Of a stretch of DNA of 64,000 bases, positions 10,019 to 16,568 are shown one piece after another. The notes beneath the pieces were generated by a model. That model saw only the letters and a program-made list of their open reading frames with translations, was not told the origin of the DNA and did no database searches. Origin of the DNA: Asticcacaulis tiandongensis (GTDB lineage: Bacteria; Pseudomonadota; Alphaproteobacteria; Caulobacterales; Caulobacteraceae); contig NZ_SSBC01000021.1 of assembly GCF_006475605.1 (NCBI RefSeq), positions 104,771 to 168,770 on the forward strand, in the 5' to 3' direction. Position 1 is the first letter of the stretch; each line of letters begins with the position of its first letter. The position numbers and the translations under genes were made by a program.

Positions 10019-10573
10019 ATGTCCTCAGCGTTCCATGACGCCATTGTGGCGAATATCCCCGACTTGCGCCTGTTTGCAATCAGGCTGGCGGGTCCCAACG
10101 ACGCCGATGATCTTACTCAGGAGGCTCTGGCAAGGGCCCTGAGATACAGCGGAAGCTTTGTCGCCGGCACGGATATGAAAGCCTGGCTGTGTCGCATCGC
10201 TCAGAACTGCGCCTACCGCCGCTGGCACCGGCAAAAAGACACCATACAGGATGTCGAGGGACAATGCGCCGCCAGACAGTCCGTCGCCGCCTCTCAGGAA
10301 TGGTCTCTCGAAGCCAGAGATACCCTGACGGCGCTGGACAGCTTACCAGAGGAAACGCGTGGTGCGCTGGTAATGACGGCCATTGGAGGCCTGTCCTATC
10401 AGGAAGCGGCGCAGGCGGCCCATTGCCCTGTGGGCACACTCAAAAGCCGCATCAACCGCGCCCGCGAACAGCTTAGTGAACTGGGTTATGGCCCGCCCCA
10501 TCCTGAAAAGCTGTCTGCGAATACCAAAGCTCACCCGACCAACTGTATTTTGATTGAGGTACCTGCCGAATGA
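10019..10573 (+). CDS. EcfG-like (ECF15-type) RNA polymerase sigma factor
   Basis: A 184-residue ECF sigma factor. Region 2 (about residues 10-65: DADDLTQEALARAL, then MKAWLCRIAQNCAYRRW) and region 4 (about 105-160: LDSLPEETRGAL, LSYQEAAQAAHCPVGTLKSR) are both complete and resemble EcfG, the alphaproteobacterial general stress sigma factor. ATG 10019 is preferred over the earlier in-frame ATG at 9974 because AGAAGGAA sits 6 bases upstream. No phyR, nepR or anti-sigma gene is next to it. Its stop overlaps the start of the barrel protein (ATGA), so it probably belongs to, and may control, the amyloid-like locus. It could also be a redundant EcfG paralogue. Confidence 0.88.
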   Translation: MSSAFHDAIVANIPDLRLFAIRLAGPNDADDLTQEALARALRYSGSFVAGTDMKAWLCRIAQNCAYRRWHRQKDTIQDVEGQCAARQSVAASQEWSLEARDTLTALDSLPEETRGALVMTAIGGLSYQEAAQAAHCPVGTLKSRINRAREQLSELGYGPPHPEKLSANTKAHPTNCILIEVPAE

Positions 10574-11853
10574 CATTCCGCCTGTTTCGACGCCCCGCTC
10601 TTTCCGGTATTTTATTGTCAGGCACCTGCCTTCTGGCCCTGCATACCTCTGCCTTTGCACAAACCTCAGAGGCACGGATGGCGGCCATTGAGCAGAGGCT
10701 TGAGGCGCAGGAAAAACAACTGTCGGAACAGCAGGCCGAGCTTGATCGGCTAAAGGCCGAGCGTGACGCCTTATGGGATCTGGTACGCGCCGGTCAGGCG
10801 GTTAATCCGGCAAATATTGGCCCCGAATCTAATGCCGCCATATCGCCGCGCCCACAAACTGTCGTTGCACAAAATAATGCCCCGACATCTGAAAACCTTC
10901 CCGCGCGCCCTGTTGGCGAAGCGCCCCCCTCAGAGCGTCAGGTGCGCGATGTCGCCGCCCTCCCTGAACGGGCAGGCGTTCTGACGCCTAAGGGCCGCTT
11001 CGTCCTGACCCCCTCATTCGAATATGTCCGCACCAGTAATAACCGTCTGGTTTTCCGGGGCGTTGAAATCGTGCCGGGCATTCAGCTTGGGGTGATCGAG
11101 GCCAATGACGCCGACCGCGATTCACTGGTGGCCACCGCTGCCCTGAGATATGGTCTGACGCGACGGCTGGAGGTTGAGGCCCGCATTCCCTATGTCTATC
11201 GCCATGACCGTGTCACCACGGTCGCCCAGCGCGATGAGACCATAACCCGCACCATGGAACTGGAAGGTCAGGATATTGGCGATGTCGAATTTTCGATGCG
11301 CTATCAGCTGAATGAGCTTGAGCCCGGCCGCCCCATCTTTGTCGGCAATGCGCGTGTCAAACCGCCTACCGGACTAGGGCCTTATGATGTTCGCTATGAC
11401 GAGGCCGGAATTGCCACGACACTGGCGACGGGTTCAGGGTTCTGGGCGGTCGAAAGCGGCGTAAGCATGCTTTACCCCACCGATCCGGCGGTGATCTTTG
11501 CGGGCCTCACCTATCTGCATAATATTCCGCGCGATGTCGATAAAACCATCGGCGAGGTTCTCATCGGACGGGTAGAGCCTGGTGACTCCATCGGCGCTAA
11601 TCTCGGGTTCGGCCTGTCCTTAAATCCGCGCTTTTCGGTCTCGCTTGGTTATAGTCATAACTATATTTTCCCCACCAAAACCCAGATCGGCGGCACATGG
11701 CAGGAATCCAACAGCCTTCAGGTCGGGTCGATGTTTATGGGCTGGTCATATCGCCTGACCGAACACCATACACTGAGCACCAATTTTGAATTTGGCGTAA
11801 CCAGTGATGCACCGGATATGCGCGTCGTTTTCAGTGCCCCCTATCGCTTTTAA
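10570..11853 (+). CDS. Outer-membrane beta-barrel exporter, FapF-like
   Basis: A 427-residue exported protein. Signal peptide about 1-30 (ending SAFAQ), then a heptad-rich coiled coil about 33-75 (repeated E/Q/L, RLEAQEKQLSEQQAELDRL), a Pro/Ala-rich linker about 76-140, and a beta-barrel about 145-427 ending APYRF. This architecture and length match FapF, the trimeric outer-membrane exporter of Pseudomonas functional amyloid, whose N-terminal coiled coil gates the barrel. The barrel also resembles the MetA-pathway transporter-like family. It is translationally coupled to the sigma gene and precedes the repeat protein by 187 bp. I saw the architecture; the amyloid-export role is inferred from the C39 peptidase and Asn-rich exported proteins downstream. 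Confidence 0.7.
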   Translation: MTFRLFRRPALSGILLSGTCLLALHTSAFAQTSEARMAAIEQRLEAQEKQLSEQQAELDRLKAERDALWDLVRAGQAVNPANIGPESNAAISPRPQTVVAQNNAPTSENLPARPVGEAPPSERQVRDVAALPERAGVLTPKGRFVLTPSFEYVRTSNNRLVFRGVEIVPGIQLGVIEANDADRDSLVATAALRYGLTRRLEVEARIPYVYRHDRVTTVAQRDETITRTMELEGQDIGDVEFSMRYQLNELEPGRPIFVGNARVKPPTGLGPYDVRYDEAGIATTLATGSGFWAVESGVSMLYPTDPAVIFAGLTYLHNIPRDVDKTIGEVLIGRVEPGDSIGANLGFGLSLNPRFSVSLGYSHNYIFPTKTQIGGTWQESNSLQVGSMFMGWSYRLTEHHTLSTNFEFGVTSDAPDMRVVFSAPYRF

Positions 11854-11871
11854 GGGGGTTGAATATAGATA

Positions 11872-11894
11872 GCGGTGTCGCCTTGCGGCACTGC
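11872..11894 (+). terminator. Hairpin after the exporter gene (attenuator or weak terminator)
   Basis: A 10-bp stem with two G-T pairs (11872-11881 with 11885-11894, loop CTT) lies 19 bases after the stop. The only T-run comes about 17 bases later (11911-11916), so termination would be partial. The AT-rich 11895-12000 stretch that follows could hold a separate promoter for the repeat protein. Confidence 0.35.
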
Positions 11895-12040
11895 ACACTA
11901 ATTTTGTCACTTTTTTATATATTTGTATTTAAAAAGTTTTTTCTGATTTTAACTAAAATTTCACCGAACATTTTATCGCGATCGGGATTGTATGATCTGG
12001 AGGAGAGGCCTCCATTAACTCATGCATGAGGTTTAGGCTA

Positions 12041-13033
12041 ATGTACAAGACAACACCCAAAATGCTGGTCTCCGCGTCGGCGCTCGCAATCGGACTGGCT
12101 CTGGCCAGCGGCAGCATGGCGCAGGAAATTAATGACAGCACCGTAACCCTGACGGCCACCGACAGTTCCGATAATTCATCCACCGATTCCTCAACCCGTA
12201 CCCGTACGACCGACAATTCGGATAATTCGACACGGTCGTGGGCGGATAATTCGGATAATTCAAGCTGGGCCGATAATTCCGACAACTCAACGTCAGACAG
12301 TTCTGATAATTCGACGACAGATAATTCAGACAACAGCAACCACAGCGACAATTCGGATAATTCAAGCTGGGCGGACAATTCCGACAACTCAACGTCAGAC
12401 AGCTCTGATAATTCGACATCGGACAGTTCCGATAACTCAACCACTGACAATTCCAATAACAGCGACAATTCGTCCTGGGCTGACAATTCAGACAATTCGA
12501 CGACGGATAACTCAGATAACAGTGACAACTCGGACAACAGCGATAACTCGGATAACTCAAGCTGGGCGGATAATTCCAACCATTCCAATAACTCGGATAA
12601 CAGCAATAATTCTGACAACAGCAATACGTCCGATAGTTCAGACAACTCAAGCTGGGCGGACAACTCGGATAACTCCGATAACAGTGACAATTCTGATAAC
12701 TCGGATAATTCGGACAACAGCAACAACAGCGACAACTCAAATCGCTCGACCTGGGCTGACAACTCGGACAACTCCGATAATTCCGATAATTCTGTAACCT
12801 ATTCCAGCCTGTCCTTGCAGGAGCTTGACGCCAGCGTTACCGGCACCACCGTAGCCCTTGGCGGTGAAGCTCAGGAAGGCAGCCTGAACACCGGCGAGAT
12901 TACGGCTTCCGGCGGCTCCTATGCCAACTTTGCCGGCATCCAGACCAATAGCCAGAACACAGGCGTTGGCTCGATCAATCAGGCCGCCACCGCCGTTTCC
13001 GCTAATGCCAATATTTCGTTCGGCAGCAACTAA
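12041..13033 (+). CDS. Exported Asp-Asn-Ser repeat protein, candidate amyloid/matrix subunit
   Basis: A 330-residue exported protein of no family I recognise. ATG 12041 has GAGG 9 bases upstream; the in-frame ATG at 12026 lacks a well-spaced ribosome site. A signal peptide (about 1-27, ending SGSMA) is followed by about 215 residues built almost only from D, N, S and T in a DNS tripeptide rhythm, punctuated by seven [ST]WADNS motifs. The tail then has a double-glycine-type site, LSLQELDASVTG (257-268), and about 62 residues rich in Asn, Gly and Ala (NSQNTGVGSINQAA). That tail resembles the end of the next protein. With a FapF-like exporter and C39 peptidase it may be the main fibre or matrix component. 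A surface adhesin or metal-binding role is also possible. Confidence 0.8.
   Translation: MYKTTPKMLVSASALAIGLALASGSMAQEINDSTVTLTATDSSDNSSTDSSTRTRTTDNSDNSTRSWADNSDNSSWADNSDNSTSDSSDNSTTDNSDNSNHSDNSDNSSWADNSDNSTSDSSDNSTSDSSDNSTTDNSNNSDNSSWADNSDNSTTDNSDNSDNSDNSDNSDNSSWADNSNHSNNSDNSNNSDNSNTSDSSDNSSWADNSDNSDNSDNSDNSDNSDNSNNSDNSNRSTWADNSDNSDNSDNSVTYSSLSLQELDASVTGTTVALGGEAQEGSLNTGEITASGGSYANFAGIQTNSQNTGVGSINQAATAVSANANISFGSN
12160..12794 (+). repeat. Coding tandem repeat of DNS tripeptides with periodic WADNS
   Basis: Imperfect 9-bp-based repeats (GAT/GAC AAT/AAC TCx) fill about 630 bp. Seven Trp codons fall at intervals of about 9, 34, 36, 29, 30 and 33 residues. Synonymous codons vary between copies, so the amino-acid pattern is better conserved than the DNA, which points to selection on the protein. 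Confidence 0.9.
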
Positions 13034-13043
13034 GCCCACAGGC

Positions 13044-13070
13044 TCCGGGTCGGCATAAGGCCGGCCCGGA
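13044..13070 (+). other. Intercistronic hairpin after the repeat protein
   Basis: A 10-bp GC-rich stem with one G-T pair (13044-13053 with 13061-13070, loop of 7), with no T-tract. It begins 11 bases after the stop of the repeat gene. It may protect the upstream message from 3' decay and raise repeat protein over the downstream products. Confidence 0.5.
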
Positions 13071-13115
13071 CGCCAAACGTTTAGATGGAGCCAAATGTTT
13101 CAGATGGAGAATCTG

Positions 13116-13529
13116 ATGCCCAGTCAGACCTTATCGCGCCTTGCCCCCGCCGTTATGCTGCTCACCCTGAGCCTGTCGGCGCCCGGCCATGCCGCCGATC
13201 CCATACGGGTGACACCGCTTCAGCCCGAACGCCCCGATCCGGTCAGTGACCTCAAGCCAGCGGCTCTGGATCCGGAAGAACTGAGCACCATCAGCGCCGG
13301 TGCAGATACCCACATTGATGTGATCACCCAGCAGGACCTTACCGCTGTGAACAGCGGCAATTCCATTTCCGCAGACAGCGTCGGTTCCGGCAGCATCAAC
13401 CTTACCAGCGGGGCATTGCAGGGCTATAACGGGGTGGGCAATTTCGTCATGAACACCGGCCACAACAACAATCTGCAAGGCACGGTCAGTGTGACGGTGA
13501 TTAATACCGCCGACCTTCCCCGTCAGTGA
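13116..13529 (+). CDS. Small exported Asn/Gly-rich protein with double-glycine-type motif
   Basis: A 137-residue exported protein, not assigned to a family. ATG 13116 has GGAG 6 bases upstream; in-frame ATGs at 13095 and 13104 are alternatives. A signal peptide (about 1-26, ending GHAAD) and a Pro-rich stretch are followed by LDPEELSTISAG (51-62), which fits the leader motif cut by C39 peptidases. The remaining 75 residues are rich in Asn, Gly, Ser and Val (GNSISADSVGSGSINL, NTGHNNNLQGTVSV) and resemble the tail of the repeat protein. The C39 peptidase gene starts 7 bp downstream. By analogy with Fap it could be a minor subunit or nucleator. That function is inferred. Confidence 0.75.
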   Translation: MPSQTLSRLAPAVMLLTLSLSAPGHAADPIRVTPLQPERPDPVSDLKPAALDPEELSTISAGADTHIDVITQQDLTAVNSGNSISADSVGSGSINLTSGALQGYNGVGNFVMNTGHNNNLQGTVSVTVINTADLPRQ

Positions 13530-13536
13530 GCGGGCC

Positions 13537-14271
13537 ATGACCACCACATATGTGAAACCACTTATGAAACCTCTGGGATTTGCGCTTCTTGCCGCCGCCA
13601 TTGCGTTTGCGGCAAACGGCCCCGCCTTGTCACAAAGTTTTCTGAGCGATGGCGATACGCTCTATAATCTGCCCGTCACCTCAATGCGCGACATTCCGTT
13701 CCGTACCGTTGTGCGCCAGCAGTACGACTATAGCTGCGGCTCCGCTGCCGTGGCTACACTACTGCACCATCATTACGGCGTAGGGGTCAGTGAAGCCGAG
13801 GTCTTCAAAGCCATGTATGCGGTCGGCGATCAGGCCAAAATCCGCAAGGTCGGATTTTCGTTACTCGACATCAAACGCTATCTGACCACACAGGGTTTTG
13901 ATTCCGACGGCTACCGCGCCACCTATGATCAGCTGGCCCGCACTAACCGACCGGCCATAGCGGTGATAACGGTGGGCACCTATCGACATTTTGTGGTTAT
14001 CAAAGGGGTGCGTGAGGATGCAGTACTGGTGGGGGATCCGGCGCTGGGGCTTAAAACCTACAGCCGTGATGAATTTTCACGGGTCTGGAACGGCATAATC
14101 TTTGTTATTCAGAGCGGCCCCGAGGATTTGCTTGCCTATAATGACACCGCCGAATGGCAGCCTTGGGCCACAGCGCCACTGGGGCAGGCCATGGGCAACG
14201 CGTCTCTCTCGGGCTTTACCCGCGATCTTCCGCCCATCTATCAGGTGTCACCGATGCTCGGCACCCCCTGA
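13537..14271 (+). CDS. Periplasmic C39-family cysteine peptidase (FapD-like)
   Basis: A 244-residue exported C39 peptidase, the family that cuts after double-glycine leaders. The signal peptide spans about 1-33 (GPALSQ). The catalytic set is complete: Gln 61/62 (RQQYDYSC) for the oxyanion hole, Cys 67 (SCGSAA), His 151 (YRHFVV) and Asp 167 (GDPALG). There is no ABC-transporter or membrane portion, unlike bacteriocin exporters, and a stand-alone secreted C39 enzyme is what FapD is in Pseudomonas fap operons. Its partners are probably the three neighbouring exported proteins with LxxxEL-x5-G sites. ATG 13537 is used; ATG 13564 is possible. Confidence 0.88.
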   Translation: MTTTYVKPLMKPLGFALLAAAIAFAANGPALSQSFLSDGDTLYNLPVTSMRDIPFRTVVRQQYDYSCGSAAVATLLHHHYGVGVSEAEVFKAMYAVGDQAKIRKVGFSLLDIKRYLTTQGFDSDGYRATYDQLARTNRPAIAVITVGTYRHFVVIKGVREDAVLVGDPALGLKTYSRDEFSRVWNGIIFVIQSGPEDLLAYNDTAEWQPWATAPLGQAMGNASLSGFTRDLPPIYQVSPMLGTP

Positions 14272-14284
14272 CCTGTATTGCGAG

Positions 14285-14782
14285 ATGAACATGCGCCCTT
14301 CGCTATATTATGCCATCTGCCTGTTATGTCTGACCTCGGCCCCGTCGGGGGCTCAGGAGCGTCTGGACGCGCAGGAACTGGCGGCGCAGACAGGTGGCTT
14401 GCGCACCCCTACAGGTATCGAATTTAATTTTGGGGCGACGGTCGATACCTATGTGGACGGTGAAATGGCCCTGCAAACGCGCCTCACCTGGACGGAGCAA
14501 GGCATTGTGCAGACCCAGACCCCCTATTCCGGCGACTTGAGCGCAGGCGGCGTCACCCTGCCCGGCCTGAATGGGGAAACGGTTATCATTCATGACATAG
14601 CCGACCAGCGCATCGCCAGTCTGGTGCTCAACAGTGCCGATGGCCGCGATATTCGTCAGGATACGGCGGTCACCCTGAGCATACCGGAACTCACAGGCCT
14701 TCAGTCTGAATTTTCCGGTCAACGTGTAGAGATGCAACTCAACAGCGCGGTCGGACGCGCTTTGACAGATGCCGTGCGTTAG
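14285..14782 (+). CDS. Small exported protein with N-terminal double-glycine motif
   Basis: A 165-residue exported protein of unknown family, last gene of the amyloid-like locus. The frame is open further upstream inside the peptidase gene, but ATG 14285 begins a convincing signal peptide (LYYAICLLCL, SAPSGAQ). Immediately after the leader comes LDAQELAAQTGG (27-38), a nearly textbook double-glycine site, so C39 cleavage would leave a 127-residue mature protein starting LRTP. The rest is predicted mostly beta (FNFGATVDTYVDG, VTLSIPELTGLQ). It could be a FapA- or FapE-like accessory factor, but sequence identity was not established. A weak ribosome site suggests coupling to the peptidase gene, 13 bp upstream. 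Confidence 0.7.
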   Translation: MNMRPSLYYAICLLCLTSAPSGAQERLDAQELAAQTGGLRTPTGIEFNFGATVDTYVDGEMALQTRLTWTEQGIVQTQTPYSGDLSAGGVTLPGLNGETVIIHDIADQRIASLVLNSADGRDIRQDTAVTLSIPELTGLQSEFSGQRVEMQLNSAVGRALTDAVR

Positions 14783-14824
14783 CCGATGCGGCGCATATTG
14801 GATGCAATACGCGCCGCTTAGGTT

Positions 14825-16414
14825 TTACTCAGGGTCTTCGGCATTTTCCTTCGCCAGACGCGAATGCCAGAAGCCATAGGCGGCATAGATCGCCGCACCG
14901 GTCACCGCATAGCCACCCAGCAACATCAGCGGCAGCGGATTATCGTTCATGGCGTGCTGGATCATCGGCACAAAGTTGAAGGCCGCCAACCCCAGACAGG
15001 CGATAATGCCCGCCCCTGCCGTATAGACACCCCCCGGCACCCGAAACGGACGCTCAAGCTCCGGATGGGTGATCCGCAGATAGATGACCGAGAAACAGAC
15101 AATGGCAAAGGCCAGCGCTGTGCCCATCGAGACCAGATCCCCCAGAATACGGATCGGCAGGAAAGACGCCGCAATGGTAATCAGCATCCCCAGCACAATG
15201 GTACCCGTCCACGGCGTTTGCAGCTTCGGATGCACATTGGCAAATACCTTCGGCAGCAAACCGTCACGGGCCATAGTATAGAAGATACGCGTCTGGCCAT
15301 AGACCAGCACCAGCATCACCGACCCAAGGCCGAGAACCGCCCCAAGCTTGATCATCAGGCTGACGGCATTAAGCGAACCACCCTCGACCCACGGCGCAGA
15401 AAAATCCGCCCATGTCAGCGCCATACGGTCAATCGCCACGGCGATCGGTGCCGGACTGGCCAGTTCAGGATAGGGCACGATACCGGTCATGACCGCGGCC
15501 ACCACCATATAGATCAGCGTACAGACAATCAGCGCCCCCAATATACCCACCGGCACATCACGTGACGGATTCTTGGATTCAGCCGCTGCGGTTGAAACCG
15601 CTTCAAAGCCCAGATAGGCATAGAAGATGATCGCCGCGCCACGCAGCACGCCGCCATATCCGAACTGATCCCATGTCTGACCTGCGGGCGGAATAAACGG
15701 CTGCCAGTTGGCCGGATTGATATAGGCAATACCCACGGCAATAAAGGCCAGCAGCACCAGAACCTTGATGACCACAATGGCGTTGTTCACATTGGCGGAT
15801 TCCTTGATGCCCATCACCAGAAGTGCTGTCACCGAAGCAATACCTATGGCCGCCATCAGATTGAACGTGCCGGTAAACGGAAAGCTGCCCTGACCGTTTT
15901 CGTCGGTCACATACTGAATGAGCGGCGTGGCCCACATGTGACCTTCGCGTCCCGCATATTCTATGGGCGGGAACAGGTGCTGGCTGACGCCAAAATCATT
16001 GAGGATCGACACCATATAGCCTGACCAGCCCACCGCAACAGACGCGGCCGACACGCCATATTCGAGCACCAGCAACCAGCCCATGACCCAGGCGGCGATC
16101 TCCCCCATGGAACCATAGGCATAGGTATAGGCGGAGCCTGAAACCGGCATGGTCGAGGCCAGTTCGGCATAGCAAAGCCCGGCCAGCGCGCAGGCAAAAC
16201 CGGCCAGCACAAAAGAAATGATAACCGCAGGGCCGGCATAGCCCGAAGCGACCTCGCCGGTGATGACAAATATCCCCGCCCCGATGATCGCGCCCACCCC
16301 AAGCGAGATAAGATTTAACGGGCCAAGTGTCCGTTTAAGCGGACTTCCGGCGGCTTCCGCCTGAATCCGGGCAATGGGTTTTTTCATCCCCAGACGGGTT
16401 AAGAGGTTCGACAT
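14825..16414 (-). CDS. APC-superfamily amino acid permease
   Basis: A 529-residue inner-membrane permease of the cationic-amino-acid-transporter branch (YfnA/CAT-like), with at least 12 hydrophobic segments. The N-terminus shows the APC signature GVGAIIGAGIFVITG (about residues 39-53), and CYAELASTMPVSGSAYTYAY follows in the TM2-3 region. It would import amino acids into the cytoplasm. It is the last of three minus-strand genes after a TonB receptor and an M14 carboxypeptidase, which together suggest uptake of peptides, release of C-terminal amino acids, then import. The 3' end converges on the amyloid-like locus with 42 bp between stops. A strong hairpin lies just upstream, so it may be transcribed partly by read-through. 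Confidence 0.9.
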   Translation of the reverse strand: MSNLLTRLGMKKPIARIQAEAAGSPLKRTLGPLNLISLGVGAIIGAGIFVITGEVASGYAGPAVIISFVLAGFACALAGLCYAELASTMPVSGSAYTYAYGSMGEIAAWVMGWLLVLEYGVSAASVAVGWSGYMVSILNDFGVSQHLFPPIEYAGREGHMWATPLIQYVTDENGQGSFPFTGTFNLMAAIGIASVTALLVMGIKESANVNNAIVVIKVLVLLAFIAVGIAYINPANWQPFIPPAGQTWDQFGYGGVLRGAAIIFYAYLGFEAVSTAAAESKNPSRDVPVGILGALIVCTLIYMVVAAVMTGIVPYPELASPAPIAVAIDRMALTWADFSAPWVEGGSLNAVSLMIKLGAVLGLGSVMLVLVYGQTRIFYTMARDGLLPKVFANVHPKLQTPWTGTIVLGMLITIAASFLPIRILGDLVSMGTALAFAIVCFSVIYLRITHPELERPFRVPGGVYTAGAGIIACLGLAAFNFVPMIQHAMNDNPLPLMLLGGYAVTGAAIYAAYGFWHSRLAKENAEDPE

Positions 16415-16442
16415 TGAACTGACACTCTCATCGTAAATTTAG

Positions 16443-16481
16443 GAAAAAAAGAAGCGGCCCATGACGCTTCCCGGGCCGCTT
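16443..16481 (-). terminator. Terminator or attenuator before the permease gene
   Basis: On the minus strand AAGCGGCCC pairs with GGGCCGCTT (16473-16481 with 16452-16460), followed by seven T residues. It ends only 29 bases before the permease ATG, so it probably lowers permease expression relative to the carboxypeptidase. Confidence 0.75.
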
Positions 16482-16511
16482 GCTGAAGTGTAACAGCGAA
16501 GTTTTATCAAA

Positions 16512-16559
16512 CGCCCCGCGCACGCTTTGAGGGGAGGAAACAGAGATGTGCGCGGAGCG
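16512..16559 (-). other. Second intercistronic hairpin after the M14 gene
   Basis: CGCCCCGCGCAC (16512-16523) pairs with GTGCGCGGAGCG (16548-16559), with one mismatch and a 24-nt loop. There is no good T-run on the minus strand. It lies 9 bases past the carboxypeptidase stop. Confidence 0.4.
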
Positions 16560-16568
16560 TTGATTCGG

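Noticed and set aside
11953..12771. Long minus-strand frame rich in Leu-Ser-Glu opposite the repeat gene
   Set aside because: It is the antisense reading of the DNS codons. It has no ribosome site or signal, and the plus frame has a proper leader, ribosome site and context.
12160..12794. CRISPR array
   Set aside because: The repeats are short, variable, in-frame and coding. There are no constant repeats with unique spacers and no cas genes.
14102..14284. Upstream extension of the last amyloid-locus protein
   Set aside because: It overlaps the peptidase gene and would bury the signal peptide; ATG 14285 starts directly at a good leader.
10570..14782. Bacteriocin/microcin export locus
   Set aside because: Double-glycine motifs and a C39 peptidase fit, but there is no ABC transporter or membrane-fusion protein, and the candidate substrates all have Sec signal peptides.
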